The notes beneath the pieces are model-generated. The model did not search any database. It was given only the letters and a program-made list of their open reading frames with translations, and had not been told where the DNA came from. This document shows, piece by piece, positions 36,975-46,747 of a DNA stretch of 64,000 nt. The translations under genes and the position numbers were made by a program. Numbering within the stretch: position 1 is the stretch's first letter; each line of letters opens with the position of its first letter. Source of the DNA: Massilia violaceinigra (GTDB lineage Bacteria > Pseudomonadota > Gammaproteobacteria > Burkholderiales > Burkholderiaceae_D); the NCBI RefSeq assembly GCF_002752675.1, contig NZ_CP024608.1:1550001-1614000 (forward strand). Reading direction: 5' to 3'.

Positions 36975-38240
36975 ATGACCACTCCTGCCACCTCCAAGCC
37001 TGCCGCCCCTGCGCAAGGTACTCCCCCATTGCCGCTGACGGACACCGTGCTGGAAGCGCTGGCCATCACCAAACGCGGCGTCGACGAGCTGCTGATCGAG
37101 AGCGAGTTCGCGCAAAAGCTGGCCCGCTCCGAAAAAAGCGGCACGCCGCTGCGCATCAAGCTCGGCCTCGACCCCACCGCGCCCGACCTGCACCTGGGCC
37201 ACACCGTGGTGCTGAACAAGATGCGCCAGTTGCAAGACCTGGGCCACCAGGTGATCTTCCTGATCGGCGACTTCACTTCCATGATCGGCGATCCGTCTGG
37301 CCGTAACGTCACGCGCCCGCCGCTGACCAAGGAGCAGATTGAAGTCAATGCGATGACCTACTTCAAGCAGGCGTCGCTGGTGCTGGACCCGTCGCGCACG
37401 GAAATTCGCTACAACTCCGAGTGGTGCGACCCGCTCGGCGCGCGCGGCATGATCCAGTTGTCCTCGCGCTACACGGTGGCGCGCATGATGGAACGCGACG
37501 ACTTCACCAAACGCTTCAAGAGTGGGACACCAATATCGATCCACGAGTTCCTTTATCCTTTGATGCAGGGGTACGATTCTGTCGCTTTGAAGGCCGATCT
37601 TGAGCTGGGCGGCACCGATCAGAAGTTCAACTTGCTGGTCGGACGCGAGCTGCAGAAGGATTATGGCCAGGAACAGCAGTGCATCCTGACCATGCCGCTG
37701 CTCGAAGGGCTCGATGGCGTGGACAAGATGTCCAAGTCCAAGAACAATTATATTGGCATAACGGAACCCGCCAACACGATGTTCGCCAAGCTGATGAGCA
37801 TTTCCGACGTGATGATGTGGCGTTATTTCGAGTTGCTGTCGTTCCGCTCAATCGCCGATATCGCCGCGCTCAAGGCCGAGATCGATGGCGGGCGCACTCC
37901 GCGCGATGCAAAAGTAGCTCTTGGGCAAGAAATCGTGACGCGTTTCCATTCGGCCCAGGCGGCGGACGATGCGCTGGCCGATTTCGTGAACCGGTCCGCC
38001 GGCGGCATTCCGGATGATGCGCCCGAAATGACCGTGGACGGCGCGCCGATGGGTATTGCCCATCTGCTCAAGAAAACCGGTTTGTGCGCGTCGACGTCGG
38101 AAGCGATGCGCATGGTCGAGCAGGGCGGCGTGCGCATCGACAGCGCCGTCGTCAGCGACAAGGCGCTCAAGATCGAGGCTGGCAGCTTTGTGCTGCAGGT
38201 CGGCCGCCGCAAGTTCGCGCGCGTGACCTTCACGGCATGA
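36975..38240 (+). CDS. tyrS: Tyrosyl-tRNA synthetase
   Basis: 421 aa class I synthetase. The HIGH-type motif is [14 protein letters not shown], the second signature KMSKS lies in [12 protein letters not shown], and a C-terminal S4 RNA-binding domain covers about residues 350-421 ([14 protein letters not shown]). The longer linker type (TyrZ-like) is suggested by length and KMSKS rather than KFGKT. dtd starts within its stop (ATGA). Confidence 0.97.
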   Translation: MTTPATSKPAAPAQGTPPLPLTDTVLEALAITKRGVDELLIESEFAQKLARSEKSGTPLRIKLGLDPTAPDLHLGHTVVLNKMRQLQDLGHQVIFLIGDFTSMIGDPSGRNVTRPPLTKEQIEVNAMTYFKQASLVLDPSRTEIRYNSEWCDPLGARGMIQLSSRYTVARMMERDDFTKRFKSGTPISIHEFLYPLMQGYDSVALKADLELGGTDQKFNLLVGRELQKDYGQEQQCILTMPLLEGLDGVDKMSKSKNNYIGITEPANTMFAKLMSISDVMMWRYFELLSFRSIADIAALKAEIDGGRTPRDAKVALGQEIVTRFHSAQAADDALADFVNRSAGGIPDDAPEMTVDGAPMGIAHLLKKTGLCASTSEAMRMVEQGGVRIDSAVVSDKALKIEAGSFVLQVGRRKFARVTFTA

Positions 38241-38683
38241 TTGCCCTGTTGCAACGTGTCAGCCACGCCAGCGTGGTCGTCGATGGCGCCACCATCGGCG
38301 CCATCGATGCTGGCCTGCTGGTGCTGCTGTGCGCCGAAAAGGGCGACAGCGAGAAGGAAGCCGACGCCCTGTTGACCAAATTGCTGGGCTACCGGGTATT
38401 CGGCGACGAGGCCGGCAAGATGAACCGCAGCCTGGCCGACATACATGGCGGCCTGTTGCTGGTGCCTCAGTTCACCTTGGCAGCCGACACCAAATCGGGC
38501 ACGCGGCCATCGTTCACGCCCGCCGCCAGCCCGCAGGATGGCTTGCGCCTGTTCGACCATGTGGTGCGCCAGGCCCGCGCGCGCCACGCTACGGTCGAGA
38601 CCGGTCAGTTTTGCGCCGACATGAAAGTGTCGCTGACCAACGACGGTCCGGTCACTTTCTGGCTGCAAGTGCACCCAAAATGA
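38237..38683 (+). CDS. dtd: D-aminoacyl-tRNA deacylase
   Basis: 148 aa. Removes D-amino acids, typically D-Tyr, wrongly attached to tRNA. Shows [14 protein letters not shown], the catalytic-site [19 protein letters not shown] and the C-terminal Gly-Pro motif in [11 protein letters not shown]. It overlaps tyrS by 4 bases (ATGA), so the charging enzyme and its D-Tyr proofreader are translationally coupled, which makes functional sense. Confidence 0.96.
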   Translation: MIALLQRVSHASVVVDGATIGAIDAGLLVLLCAEKGDSEKEADALLTKLLGYRVFGDEAGKMNRSLADIHGGLLLVPQFTLAADTKSGTRPSFTPAASPQDGLRLFDHVVRQARARHATVETGQFCADMKVSLTNDGPVTFWLQVHPK

Positions 38684-38731
38684 AACCAAGCGGGCCGTTT
38701 GTGGTCAATATAATCAGTACAGGAGGTTGCG

Positions 38732-39397
38732 ATGAGACTCTGGAGTGATTCCTTTACCGACGGCGGCCTGATTCCCGCCGAGTGCGCCTTTGCGGCGATC
38801 GACCCGGTCAAGCACGCGCGCCTGTCGACCAACCGCAACCCGCACTTCGCCTGGGATGATGTGCCTTCCGGCACGCAGTCGCTGATTCTGTTTTGCTACG
38901 ATATCGACGCGCCCACCGTCGGCACCAATGTCAACAAGGAAGGCCTGTTCGTGCCGGAAGAGTTGCCGCGCGCCGATTTCTATCACTGGACCCTGGTCGA
39001 TATCCCGGTCGCCATGCGCTCGATTGCCGAAGGCAAGTTCTCGGAACTGGTCACGCCGCACGGCAAACCCGGCCCGCTGGTGCCGTTCACCATCAAAAAC
39101 GGCACCGAGCATCAATTGCGCCAGGGTGTAAACGATTACACGAGCTGGTTTGCGAGCGATCCGGACATGGCCGGCGAGTATTACGGCTACGATGGCCCTT
39201 GTCCGCCGTGGAACGACCTGCGCGTGCACACCTATTTATTCTGCGTCTACGCGCTCGACGTGCCGCGCCTGGCGCTCGAAGGCCGCTTCACCGGCCCGGA
39301 GGCGCGCCTGGCCATTCGCGGGCACATCCTCGACGAGGCGCAGATGTACGGCGTGTATTCGCTCAATCCCGACCTCGCGGCCACCCTGGTTCCTTAA
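38732..39397 (+). CDS. YbhB/YbcL family (PEBP-like) protein
   Basis: 221 aa. Phosphatidylethanolamine-binding-protein fold: CYDIDAPTVGT corresponds to the DPDAP ligand site, and YYGYDGPCPPWNDLRVHTY to the GPxPPxGxHRY motif. Longer than E. coli YbhB (158 aa) because of inserts. AGGAGG 7 bases upstream of the ATG is a consensus ribosome site. Physiological role unknown. Confidence 0.88.
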   Translation: MRLWSDSFTDGGLIPAECAFAAIDPVKHARLSTNRNPHFAWDDVPSGTQSLILFCYDIDAPTVGTNVNKEGLFVPEELPRADFYHWTLVDIPVAMRSIAEGKFSELVTPHGKPGPLVPFTIKNGTEHQLRQGVNDYTSWFASDPDMAGEYYGYDGPCPPWNDLRVHTYLFCVYALDVPRLALEGRFTGPEARLAIRGHILDEAQMYGVYSLNPDLAATLVP

Positions 39398-39442
39398 AGA
39401 ACGCAACTTTTTCAGTCCGGGCACGATGTGCCCGGCTTCCCC

Positions 39443-40090
39443 ATGTCCCCGACCACGATCATCCTCATCCGCCACGGCGAAACCGCCTGGAACGCCGAAC
39501 GCCGCCTCCAGGGCCATATCGACATCGCCCTCAACGACGAGGGCCTGCGCCAGGCCAGCGCGCTGGCCGAGGCATTGGAAGGCGAGCACATCGACCTGAT
39601 CGTCTCCAGCGATCTGCAGCGTGCCGCCCAGACCGCCGACGCCGTGGCCCGGACGCGCAGCATGCCTGTCCAGCGCGACCCTTTGCTGCGCGAACGCTGC
39701 TTCGGCGGCTTTGAGGGCTTGCTGTACGCCGAGATCGAACAGCGCTTCCCGGTCGAATTTGCCGCCTGGCAGGCGCGCGAGATCGATGCACCGATGCCGT
39801 CCGGCGCACGGGTGGCCGAAACGTTCCGCCAGTTTTACCAGCGCGCCGTTGCCGCCATTATTCAATGGGGCCGGGCCCATCCCGGCCAGACACTGGCCTT
39901 GGTGGCCCACGGCGGCGTGCTCGAATGCGCCTACCGCGCCGCCCTCGGCCTGTCGCTGGAAACTCCGCGCGACTTTCCGGTGCTCAACGCCAGCATCAAC
40001 CGCTTCCACCTGCTTGACGGCAAGCTGAGCCTGGTCAGCTGGGGCGAGGTCGGACACCTGCAGCCACGCGTGCTGGATGAACTCAATTGA
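39443..40090 (+). CDS. gpmB: Histidine phosphatase, phosphoglycerate mutase-like
   Basis: 215 aa. The phosphohistidine motif RHGETAWNAERRLQG is at residues 10-24, and the second His is in LVAHGGVLECAYRAALG. Family members include cofactor-dependent phosphoglycerate mutases and broad phosphatases such as CobC; the substrate is not clear. ATG at 39443 preferred over a GTG at 39428. The gene symbol is tentative. Confidence 0.85.
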   Translation: MSPTTIILIRHGETAWNAERRLQGHIDIALNDEGLRQASALAEALEGEHIDLIVSSDLQRAAQTADAVARTRSMPVQRDPLLRERCFGGFEGLLYAEIEQRFPVEFAAWQAREIDAPMPSGARVAETFRQFYQRAVAAIIQWGRAHPGQTLALVAHGGVLECAYRAALGLSLETPRDFPVLNASINRFHLLDGKLSLVSWGEVGHLQPRVLDELN

Positions 40091-40218
40091 GGCTTGTCAA
40101 GCGCACACGATCCCGTTTTTGTGGCCGTGCGGTGCTGTCAAATGAAAAATAGTGCTTATTAATTGAGCAGCACTTCAGGTAAAATAGAGGGTTCCCGCAA
40201 ACTCTGAGCGTCCCGCCC

Positions 40219-41244
40219 GTGCAAATTGGTCCTTACTTGCTGCGCAATAATGTTTTCGTTGCTCCCATGGCGGGGGTGACGGATCGTCCTTTCCGACAAC
40301 TGTGCAAGCAGCTGGGCGCCGGCTATGCCGTCTCCGAAATGGCCGCCTCGAACCCGCGGCTGTGGGCCACCGAAAAGAGTTCGCGCCGCACCGATCACGA
40401 AGGCGAAATGGAGCCGAAAGCGGTCCAGATCGCCGGTGCCGACCCGCAAGATCTGGCCGACTGCGCCAAGTTCAACGTGGACCGTGGCGCCCAGATCATC
40501 GATATCAATATGGGTTGCCCGGTCAAGAAGGTGTGCAACAGCTGGTGCGGTTCGGCCTTGCTGCAGCACGAAGACCTGGTGGAACAGATCCTCTACGCCG
40601 TGGTGCGGGCGGTGGACGTGCCGGTAACATTGAAATTTCGCACCGGCTGGAACCGCGAAAACAAGAATGCCCTGCGCATCGCCCGCATCGCCGAACAGGC
40701 CGGCATCCAGATGCTGACCCTGCACGGGCGCACCCGGGCCGACGGCTACAGCGGCGACGCCGAGTACGAGACCATTGCCGCGGTCAAGGCCTCGGTGGCC
40801 ATTCCCGTGGTGGCCAACGGCGACATCACCACCCCCGAAAAGGCGAAACACGTGCTGGCCGTCACCGGGGCCGATGCGGTCATGATCGGGCGCGCGGCCC
40901 AGGGCCGGCCGTGGATTTGCCGCGAAGTCGACCATTACCTGCGCACCGGCCTGCATCTGCCCGCGCCGGTGGTGGAGGAAGTACGCGCGCTGATGAACGA
41001 ACATTTGCAGGCCCACTACGCGTTTTACGGCGAGTTTTTGGGCGTGCGCACGGCGCGCAAGCACATCGGCTGGTATGTGCGCGACCTGATCGGCGGAGAA
41101 GAATTCCGCCAGCAAATGAACCTGCTGGAATCGACCGATGCGCAGTTGCGCGCCGTCGATGCCTTTTTTGAAACGCAACATGTTCATGGCGAACGGTTAC
41201 AATACCGGCCCGCGGGCCTTGCTCAAGTGGCATTGGCAGCCTGA
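40219..41244 (+). CDS. dusB: tRNA-dihydrouridine synthase B
   Basis: 341 aa flavoenzyme reducing uridine in the tRNA D-arm with NADPH. FVAPMAGVTDRPFRQLC, INMGCPVKKVCNSWCGSALL (catalytic Cys in MGCP), LHGRTRADGYSG and VMIGRAAQGRPWI are diagnostic. GTG start at 40219. fis follows, the conserved dusB-fis arrangement. A TAAAAT box at 40180-40185 is a possible -10. Confidence 0.96.
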   Translation: MQIGPYLLRNNVFVAPMAGVTDRPFRQLCKQLGAGYAVSEMAASNPRLWATEKSSRRTDHEGEMEPKAVQIAGADPQDLADCAKFNVDRGAQIIDINMGCPVKKVCNSWCGSALLQHEDLVEQILYAVVRAVDVPVTLKFRTGWNRENKNALRIARIAEQAGIQMLTLHGRTRADGYSGDAEYETIAAVKASVAIPVVANGDITTPEKAKHVLAVTGADAVMIGRAAQGRPWICREVDHYLRTGLHLPAPVVEEVRALMNEHLQAHYAFYGEFLGVRTARKHIGWYVRDLIGGEEFRQQMNLLESTDAQLRAVDAFFETQHVHGERLQYRPAGLAQVALAA

Positions 41245-41336
41245 CACGGCACAGCTAGCAATACGACATACTGGAACGACCGCTGCCTGCAGAGCCGCGG
41301 CGAAACATTTAATCCGCAGAAAAGCACCAACATAAT

Positions 41337-41570
41337 ATGAGCAAAGAAAGTATCCAGGAAGTTGTCCAGAAGAGTCTTGAAGAGTATTTCAACGACCTTG
41401 GCGAGCAGCAGGCATCGAACATCTACGATATGGTGGTCCTGACCGTCGAAAAACCGATCCTCGAGGTCGTCATGACGCGAGCGGAAGGCAACCAGTCCCA
41501 TGCGGCCCAGATGCTGGGCATCAACCGCAATACCTTGCGGAAGAAATTGCAGGAACACGGACTGCTGTAA
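41337..41570 (+). CDS. fis: Nucleoid-associated regulator Fis
   Basis: 77 aa. C-terminal helix-turn-helix HAAQMLGINRNTLRKKLQEH is the Fis DNA-binding signature; the N-terminus is shorter than in E. coli (98 aa), as usual in betaproteobacteria. Probably cotranscribed with dusB, 92 bases upstream, and followed by purH. Confidence 0.96.
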   Translation: MSKESIQEVVQKSLEEYFNDLGEQQASNIYDMVVLTVEKPILEVVMTRAEGNQSHAAQMLGINRNTLRKKLQEHGLL

Positions 41571-41590
41571 CTAGTCTTATTAGCACACAC

Positions 41591-41677
41591 TGAGTGGCCG
41601 TGCTATCGAGCGCGAGCCCATCGCGCCCGAGGGGTGCGCCAGTGCAAACACCGAATACTCCACAACCAGGCCACTCA
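41591..41677 (+). promoter_or_regulatory. 9-bp inverted repeat covering the purH ribosome site
   Basis: TGAGTGGCC at 41591-41599 and GGCCACTCA at 41669-41677 are exact complements. The right arm ends 2 bases before the purH ATG and includes part of the only Shine-Dalgarno-like AGG (41668-41670). A fold between the arms would hide the translation start. Confidence 0.4.
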
Positions 41678-41679
41678 CC

Positions 41680-43251
41680 ATGATCAAACAAGCCCTCATT
41701 TCCGTTTCCGACAAGACCGGCGTGCTCGACTTTGCACGCGCGTTGTCCGCGCTCGGCGTCGGCATCCTGTCCACCGGCGGCACCGCCAAGCTGCTGGCCG
41801 ATAACGGCGTGGCCGTCACCGAAGTGGCGGACTACACGGGCTTTCCTGAAATGCTCGATGGCCGGGTCAAGACCCTGCACCCGAAAGTGCACGGCGGCAT
41901 CCTGGCACGCCGCGATTTTCCGGAGCACGTCGCCAAGCTGAGCGAGCACGACATTCCGACCATCGACATGGTGGTGGTCAACCTGTATCCGTTCCAGGCG
42001 ACCGTGGCCAAGGACGATTGCTCGCTGGAAGACGCGATCGAAAACATCGATATCGGCGGCCCGACCATGCTGCGTTCGGCTGCCAAGAACCACAAGGATG
42101 TGATCGTCATCTGCGATCCGACCGACTACGCGCAAGTGCTGGCGGAAGTGACGGCCGGTGAAGTGCCTTACGACACCAAGTTCCGCCTGGCTAAAAAAGT
42201 GTTCGCTCACACCGCGCAATACGACGGCGCCATCACCAATTACCTGACCAGCCTGGGCGAAGACAAGGCCCACGCCACGCGCGCGGCGTATCCGCAAACG
42301 CTGAACATGACGTTCGAAAAAGTGCAGGACATGCGCTACGGCGAAAACCCGCACCAGTCGGCCGCGTTTTACCGCGATCTGGCGCCGGCTGCCGGTTCGC
42401 TGTCCGCCTACAAGCAATTGCAGGGCAAGGAACTGTCGTACAACAATATCGCCGACGCCGATGCGGCGTGGGAATGCGTCAAGTCGCTGGGTGGCCTGGG
42501 CCAGCCGGCCGGCTGCGTGATCGTCAAGCACGCCAATCCGTGCGGCGTGGCAATCGGCACCGATGCGCTCGACGCCTACAGCCGCGCGCTGCAGACCGAC
42601 CCGACGTCGGCGTTCGGCGGCATCATCGCGCTTAACACCGAGCTGGACGGCAAGACCGCCGAAGCCATCGCCAAGCTGTTCGTGGAAGTCTTGATCGCGC
42701 CATCGTTCTCCGCCGAAGCACGCGCCATCATGGCGGCCAAGCAGAACGTGCGTCTGCTGGAAATTCCGCTGGGCGCGGCCAACAATCCGTTCGACGTCAA
42801 GCGCGTCGGCGGCGGCCTGCTGGTGCAGTCGCCGGATGCAAAGAATGTCGGCCTGGAAGAACTGCGCGTGGTTACCAAGAAGCAGCCGACCCAGCAGCAG
42901 TTGCAGGACATGATGTTCGCCTGGCGCGTGGCCAAGTTCGTTAAGTCGAACGCCATCGTCTTCTGCGCCAACGGCATGACCCTGGGCGTGGGCGCCGGCC
43001 AGATGAGCCGTATCGACTCGGCCCGCATCGCCTCGATCAAGGCCCAAAACGCCGGCCTGACCCTGGCCGGTTCGGCCGTGGCGTCGGATGCCTTCTTCCC
43101 GTTCCGCGACGGCCTCGACGTGGTGGTCGATGCGGGCGCGACCTGCGTAATCCAGCCGGGCGGTTCGATGCGCGACCAGGAAGTGATCGATGCCGCCGAC
43201 GAGCGCGGCGTGGTGATGCTGTACACCGGCGCGCGCCATTTCCGTCATTAA
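41680..43251 (+). CDS. purH: Bifunctional AICAR transformylase/IMP cyclohydrolase
   Basis: 523 aa, last two steps of IMP synthesis. N-terminal cyclohydrolase (MGS-like) domain: [44 protein letters not shown]-terminal transformylase: KYGENPHQ-like [24 protein letters not shown] and [12 protein letters not shown]. Full length. Upstream of ruvC by 60 bases. Confidence 0.98.
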   Translation: MIKQALISVSDKTGVLDFARALSALGVGILSTGGTAKLLADNGVAVTEVADYTGFPEMLDGRVKTLHPKVHGGILARRDFPEHVAKLSEHDIPTIDMVVVNLYPFQATVAKDDCSLEDAIENIDIGGPTMLRSAAKNHKDVIVICDPTDYAQVLAEVTAGEVPYDTKFRLAKKVFAHTAQYDGAITNYLTSLGEDKAHATRAAYPQTLNMTFEKVQDMRYGENPHQSAAFYRDLAPAAGSLSAYKQLQGKELSYNNIADADAAWECVKSLGGLGQPAGCVIVKHANPCGVAIGTDALDAYSRALQTDPTSAFGGIIALNTELDGKTAEAIAKLFVEVLIAPSFSAEARAIMAAKQNVRLLEIPLGAANNPFDVKRVGGGLLVQSPDAKNVGLEELRVVTKKQPTQQQLQDMMFAWRVAKFVKSNAIVFCANGMTLGVGAGQMSRIDSARIASIKAQNAGLTLAGSAVASDAFFPFRDGLDVVVDAGATCVIQPGGSMRDQEVIDAADERGVVMLYTGARHFRH

Positions 43252-43272
43252 TTTCGACGGCTTGCGCAAGTT

Positions 43273-43304
43273 TGGTATACCGAAGTTTCTCCGGCGGTAT
43301 ACCA
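43273..43304. promoter_or_regulatory. Twin GGTATACC palindromes ahead of ruvC
   Basis: TGGTATACCG (43273-43282) and CGGTATACCA (43295-43304) form a perfect 10-bp inverted repeat, and each arm is itself the palindrome GGTATACC. The two octamers are 22 bp centre to centre (two helical turns), and the second ends 8 bases before the ruvC ATG. Confidence 0.5.
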
Positions 43305-43311
43305 TTCGTCC

Positions 43312-43848
43312 ATGATTATTCTTGGCATTGACCCTGGCCTGCGCACCACAGGCTTCGGGCTTATCGAAAAGCAGGGCAACAAACTGCGCTACATCGCTTC
43401 CGGCACCATCAAGACGGTGTCCGAAGGCGAGCTCCCCGGCCGTCTCAAGGTGATCCTGCACGGGATCGCCGAGATCGTCCGCACCTACCAGCCCGATTGC
43501 GCGGCGGTGGAAAAAGTCTTCGTCAACGTCAATCCCCAATCGACCTTGCTGCTCGGGCAAGCGCGCGGCGCCGCCATCACGGCGCTCGTGGGTGCGGACC
43601 TGTCGGTGGCCGAGTACACGGCGCTGCAAGTCAAGCAGGCCGTCACCGGCCACGGCAAGGCGGCCAAGGAACAGGTGCAGGAAATGGTGGCGCGCCTGCT
43701 GGTGCTGCCCGGCCTGCCCGGGACCGATGCCGCCGATGCGCTCGGCGTGGCCATCTGCCACGCCAACAGTGTCGACGCGCTGGCGCTGATCGGCGCGCTG
43801 GCGCCCTCGCTTTCCGGCCTGCGCATGAAGCGCGGCCGTCTCGTTTAA
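43312..43848 (+). CDS. ruvC: Holliday junction resolvase RuvC
   Basis: 178 aa. Cleaves Holliday junctions as a dimer. Acidic catalytic residues are seen in [14 protein letters not shown] (Asp), AAVEKVFVN (Glu) and [15 protein letters not shown] (two Asp). First gene of ruvCAB. Confidence 0.97.
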   Translation: MIILGIDPGLRTTGFGLIEKQGNKLRYIASGTIKTVSEGELPGRLKVILHGIAEIVRTYQPDCAAVEKVFVNVNPQSTLLLGQARGAAITALVGADLSVAEYTALQVKQAVTGHGKAAKEQVQEMVARLLVLPGLPGTDAADALGVAICHANSVDALALIGALAPSLSGLRMKRGRLV

Positions 43849-43869
43849 CCTTGTTTTAAGGTCTACCCC

Positions 43870-44448
43870 ATGATCGGACGTATTTCCGGAACGCTGCTCG
43901 AAAAAAATCCGCCGCAGTTGCTTATCGATTGCCACGGTGTCGGCTATGAAGTCGATGTGCCGATGAGTACCTATTACGATTTGCCGGCACTCGGCGCGCA
44001 AGTCACCCTGTTCACGCACCAGGCGATCCGTGAAGATGCGCATTTGCTGTTTGGCTTCGGCAACGCGGCAGAGCGCGCGGTGTTCCGCCAGTTGATCAAG
44101 ATCACCGGCGTGGGTGCGCGCACGGCGCTGTCGATCCTGTCGGGCATGACGGTGAACGACCTGGCGCAGGCCGTGACCTTGCAGGAAGCGGGGCGCCTGG
44201 TGAAGGTGCCCGGCATCGGCAAGAAGACGGCCGAGCGGCTGCTGCTGGAACTGAAGGGCAAGCTCGGCGCCGACCTCGGCTCGGTGGGCGGCGTGGTGCA
44301 GCATGATGCGCAATCGGACATCCTGAACGCGCTGCTGGCGTTGGGGTATTCTGACAAGGAGGCCACGGCCGCGCTGAGGAATATGCCGGCCGGCAGCACC
44401 GTCTCGGACGGCATCAAGTTCGCGCTCAAGGCGCTGTCCAAGGGCTGA
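43870..44448 (+). CDS. ruvA: Holliday junction branch migration protein RuvA
   Basis: 192 aa. Domain I opens [20 protein letters not shown]; domain II has helix-hairpin-helix motifs in [14 protein letters not shown] and [17 protein letters not shown]; domain III at the C-terminus ([12 protein letters not shown]) contacts RuvB. Lies 21 bases after ruvC. Confidence 0.97.
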   Translation: MIGRISGTLLEKNPPQLLIDCHGVGYEVDVPMSTYYDLPALGAQVTLFTHQAIREDAHLLFGFGNAAERAVFRQLIKITGVGARTALSILSGMTVNDLAQAVTLQEAGRLVKVPGIGKKTAERLLLELKGKLGADLGSVGGVVQHDAQSDILNALLALGYSDKEATAALRNMPAGSTVSDGIKFALKALSKG

Positions 44449-44475
44449 CGCTAACATTTACACGAAAGTTCATCC

Positions 44476-45540
44476 ATGAGTATCCAGACCGACGACTTCA
44501 GCGAGCAGCGCATCATCGCGCCCACGCCCGCGTCGCCCAACGAAGAGGCGATCGAACGCGCGCTGCGGCCCAAGCAGCTCGACGAATACGTCGGCCAGGA
44601 GAAGATCCGCGGCCAGCTCGAGATTTTCATTTCGGCCGCGCGCAAGCGGCGCGAAGCGCTCGACCACACCTTGCTGTTCGGGCCGCCGGGGCTGGGCAAG
44701 ACCACCTTGGCGCACATCATCGCGCGTGAGATGGGCGTGAACCTGCGCCAGACTTCCGGGCCGGTGCTGGAGCGCCCGGGCGATCTGGCCGCCATCCTGA
44801 CCAATCTCGAAGCGAACGATGTGCTGTTCATCGACGAGATTCACCGCCTGTCGCCGGTGGTGGAAGAGATTCTGTATCCGGCGCTGGAAGACTACCAGAT
44901 CGACATCATGATCGGCGAAGGGCCGGCGGCGCGCTCGGTCAAGCTGGACCTGCAACCGTTCACCTTGGTGGGCGCGACCACGCGCGCCGGCATGCTGACC
45001 AATCCGCTGCGCGACCGGTTCGGCATCGTGGCGCGGCTGGAGTTCTATAACACGGCGGAACTGACGCGGATTGTGACGCGCAGCGCGTCGCTGCTGAACG
45101 CGCCCATCGTCGAAGAAGGCGCGCGCGAAATCGCCCTGCGCGCGCGCGGCACGCCACGTATCGCCAACCGCCTGCTGCGGCGCGTGCGCGATTATGCGGA
45201 GGTGAAGGGTACCGGTGAAATTACCAAGGCCATGGCCGATGCTGCGCTGGTGATGCTCGACGTCGACTCGGTCGGCTTCGACGTCATGGACCGCAAGCTG
45301 CTCGAAGCGGTGCTGTTCAAGTTCGGCGGCGGGCCGGTCGGCATCGGCAATCTGGCGGCGGCCATCGGTGAGGAAAGCGATACGATTGAAGATGTGCTCG
45401 AACCCTATCTGATCCAGCAGGGCTATTTGCAGCGCACCCCGCGCGGACGCATCGCCACGCCGCTGGCGTACCAGCACTTCGGCCTTGCCGCGCCGCGCAC
45501 CAGCCCGACGGGCGACCTGTGGGATAACCTGGGGGGCTGA
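44476..45540 (+). CDS. ruvB: Holliday junction branch migration helicase RuvB
   Basis: 354 aa AAA+ motor. Walker A in [17 protein letters not shown], Walker B in [13 protein letters not shown], sensor 1 in [11 protein letters not shown], and arginine finger region [14 protein letters not shown]. The winged-helix C-terminus has [17 protein letters not shown]. Last gene of ruvCAB; convergent with yidD, 10 bases between stops. Confidence 0.98.
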   Translation: MSIQTDDFSEQRIIAPTPASPNEEAIERALRPKQLDEYVGQEKIRGQLEIFISAARKRREALDHTLLFGPPGLGKTTLAHIIAREMGVNLRQTSGPVLERPGDLAAILTNLEANDVLFIDEIHRLSPVVEEILYPALEDYQIDIMIGEGPAARSVKLDLQPFTLVGATTRAGMLTNPLRDRFGIVARLEFYNTAELTRIVTRSASLLNAPIVEEGAREIALRARGTPRIANRLLRRVRDYAEVKGTGEITKAMADAALVMLDVDSVGFDVMDRKLLEAVLFKFGGGPVGIGNLAAAIGEESDTIEDVLEPYLIQQGYLQRTPRGRIATPLAYQHFGLAAPRTSPTGDLWDNLGG

Positions 45541-45550
45541 ACCAGGCGGG

Positions 45551-46000
45551 TTACGTGCGTCGGCGGCCGTCTCTTCTGGGCGGGATATGGGTGGAATCTT
45601 CGCGGTTGCGCTGGCGTCGCTTGTTCCACCCGTCGCAGCAGTGGACGCCGTCGCCGCAGCCGGTGAGACAATCGCACGCCTTTCCGGCGGTCAACGGCGA
45701 CGGATCGCAATCGCACGGCAGGTCGCACTCGCCTGCCTGATTCGGCCTGGCCAGGAGGCGTGCCATGGCGGGCTGCTCCACCGTGGGCTGGTAGCGGCGG
45801 TAGGCGATCCCGCATTTTCGCAGGCGCCCGTTCAGGATCGCCAAGCCATCCCACAAACCGAAGCGGCGGATGGCGCGTGCGCCAAGATGCGAGCAGCTGG
45901 CATTGCCCGTGTAGGCGCAATAGGCGCAGCGGAAACCCTTGTACGGCGACAGGTGGCGCTGGTAGAACCCGATTGCCGATAGCGCGAGTGTTTTCATCAT
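45551..46000 (-). CDS. yidD: YidD family protein with Cys-rich C-terminal extension
   Basis: 149 aa. The first 65 residues match YidD, the membrane protein insertion efficiency factor encoded near yidC: GFYQRHLSPYKGFRCAYCAY, CSHLGARAIRRFG and GLAILNGRLRKCG. YidD is usually 70-90 aa; here a tail adds eight cysteines in about 30 residues (ECDLPCDCD, ACDCLTGCGDG, HCC) and ends in a basic stretch. Position far from rpmH-rnpA-yidC suggests a paralogue. ATG at 46000 or 45997. Confidence 0.8.
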   Translation of the reverse strand: MMKTLALSAIGFYQRHLSPYKGFRCAYCAYTGNASCSHLGARAIRRFGLWDGLAILNGRLRKCGIAYRRYQPTVEQPAMARLLARPNQAGECDLPCDCDPSPLTAGKACDCLTGCGDGVHCCDGWNKRRQRNREDSTHIPPRRDGRRRT

Positions 46001-46074
46001 GGTGCGGTATCACCGTCTCTTGCAACGGCGCCTATTTGATTGCCAAAAAGAACATTTCGCACGAGTATGGTTGC

Positions 46075-46103
46075 TTGACTCTTCCAGAACAAGCAGCTAT
46101 TTA
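46075..46103 (+). promoter_or_regulatory. Possible promoter of the degraded gene pair
   Basis: TTGACT (46075-46080) and TATTTA (46098-46103) with a 17-base spacer, upstream of the DUF4291 remnant. Confidence 0.4.
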
Positions 46104-46140
46104 CGAGGTTTTGCTACCGTAAACTAGGAGAGACATCTGC

Positions 46141-46407
46141 AAGCAACAACCGGCACCGATCACGTCAGATATTCCGCTGCGTCAAATTCGCGCCACGTAT
46201 GACGACGCCACCATCCGCGTCTACCAGGCGTATTCCGATTCGATCGCCGATGGGGCATTGTCTGCGGGCACCTTCGTTTCGCCGCTGGCGCACGAGATTC
46301 ATGCGCTAGTGCAAGCGGGACAGGTCGATGACGCGCGTGCCAGGCTGCCCGTGGAGCGTGTGGTCCGTCGCGCACTGGGCTCAGCCTCTGCACGCAACCA
46401 AACTTAA
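46141..46407 (+). pseudogene. DUF4291 gene remnant: start codon lost, internal deletion
   Basis: An 88-codon frame reads IPLRQIRATYDDATIRVYQA then YSDSIADGALSAGTF, the N-terminal signature of DUF4291 proteins. It then runs straight into [20 protein letters not shown] and LPVERV, which matches the C-terminal end of that family. The central roughly 100 residues of a normal 190-200 aa protein are missing, joined in frame near 46280. AGGAGA at 46126-46131 is a good ribosome site, but the codon where a start belongs is ATC, so no standard initiation is possible. Judged a dead gene. Confidence 0.75.
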
Positions 46408-46418
46408 CAGGGCTCCAC

Positions 46419-46747
46419 TTGGATACCGTGAAATTGGCTAGCTTCTTCTTCATCACTTCGCTGGCGGAAATTGTCGACTGCTACTTGTCTTGGCTGGTAA
46501 TTAAACAGGACACGAGCGCCTTCCTGCTGGTGCCAGTGCCACTTTCCCTGTCGCTGTTCGCGTGGCTGCTGACTCTCCATCCCGCAGCGGCCGGCCGAAC
46601 CTATGCGGCCTACGGCGCGGCGTTTATTGCGTTGCACTGTTGTGGCTGCAAATTGTCGATGGAGTGGCGCTGAGTCGTTTTGATTACGCTGGCGCCGCGC
46701 TGGCGCTGGGGGGGATGGCGGTGATCGCCTTGCAGCAATCGCAATGA
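46419..46747 (+). pseudogene. ynfA: ynfA (UPF0060 membrane protein), frameshifted
   Basis: The first frame encodes [20 protein letters not shown], then [20 protein letters not shown] and AAYGA, as in YnfA four-TM small multidrug-resistance-like proteins. Near 46617 the reading frame shifts: the following sequence continues the family only in another frame ([20 protein letters not shown], then [12 protein letters not shown]), ending at 46747. The total of 329 bases fits a 330-base gene with one base deleted (E. coli YnfA is 108 aa). The unshifted frame ends early with [14 protein letters not shown] at 46419 or GTG at 46428 is the old start. Confidence 0.85.
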
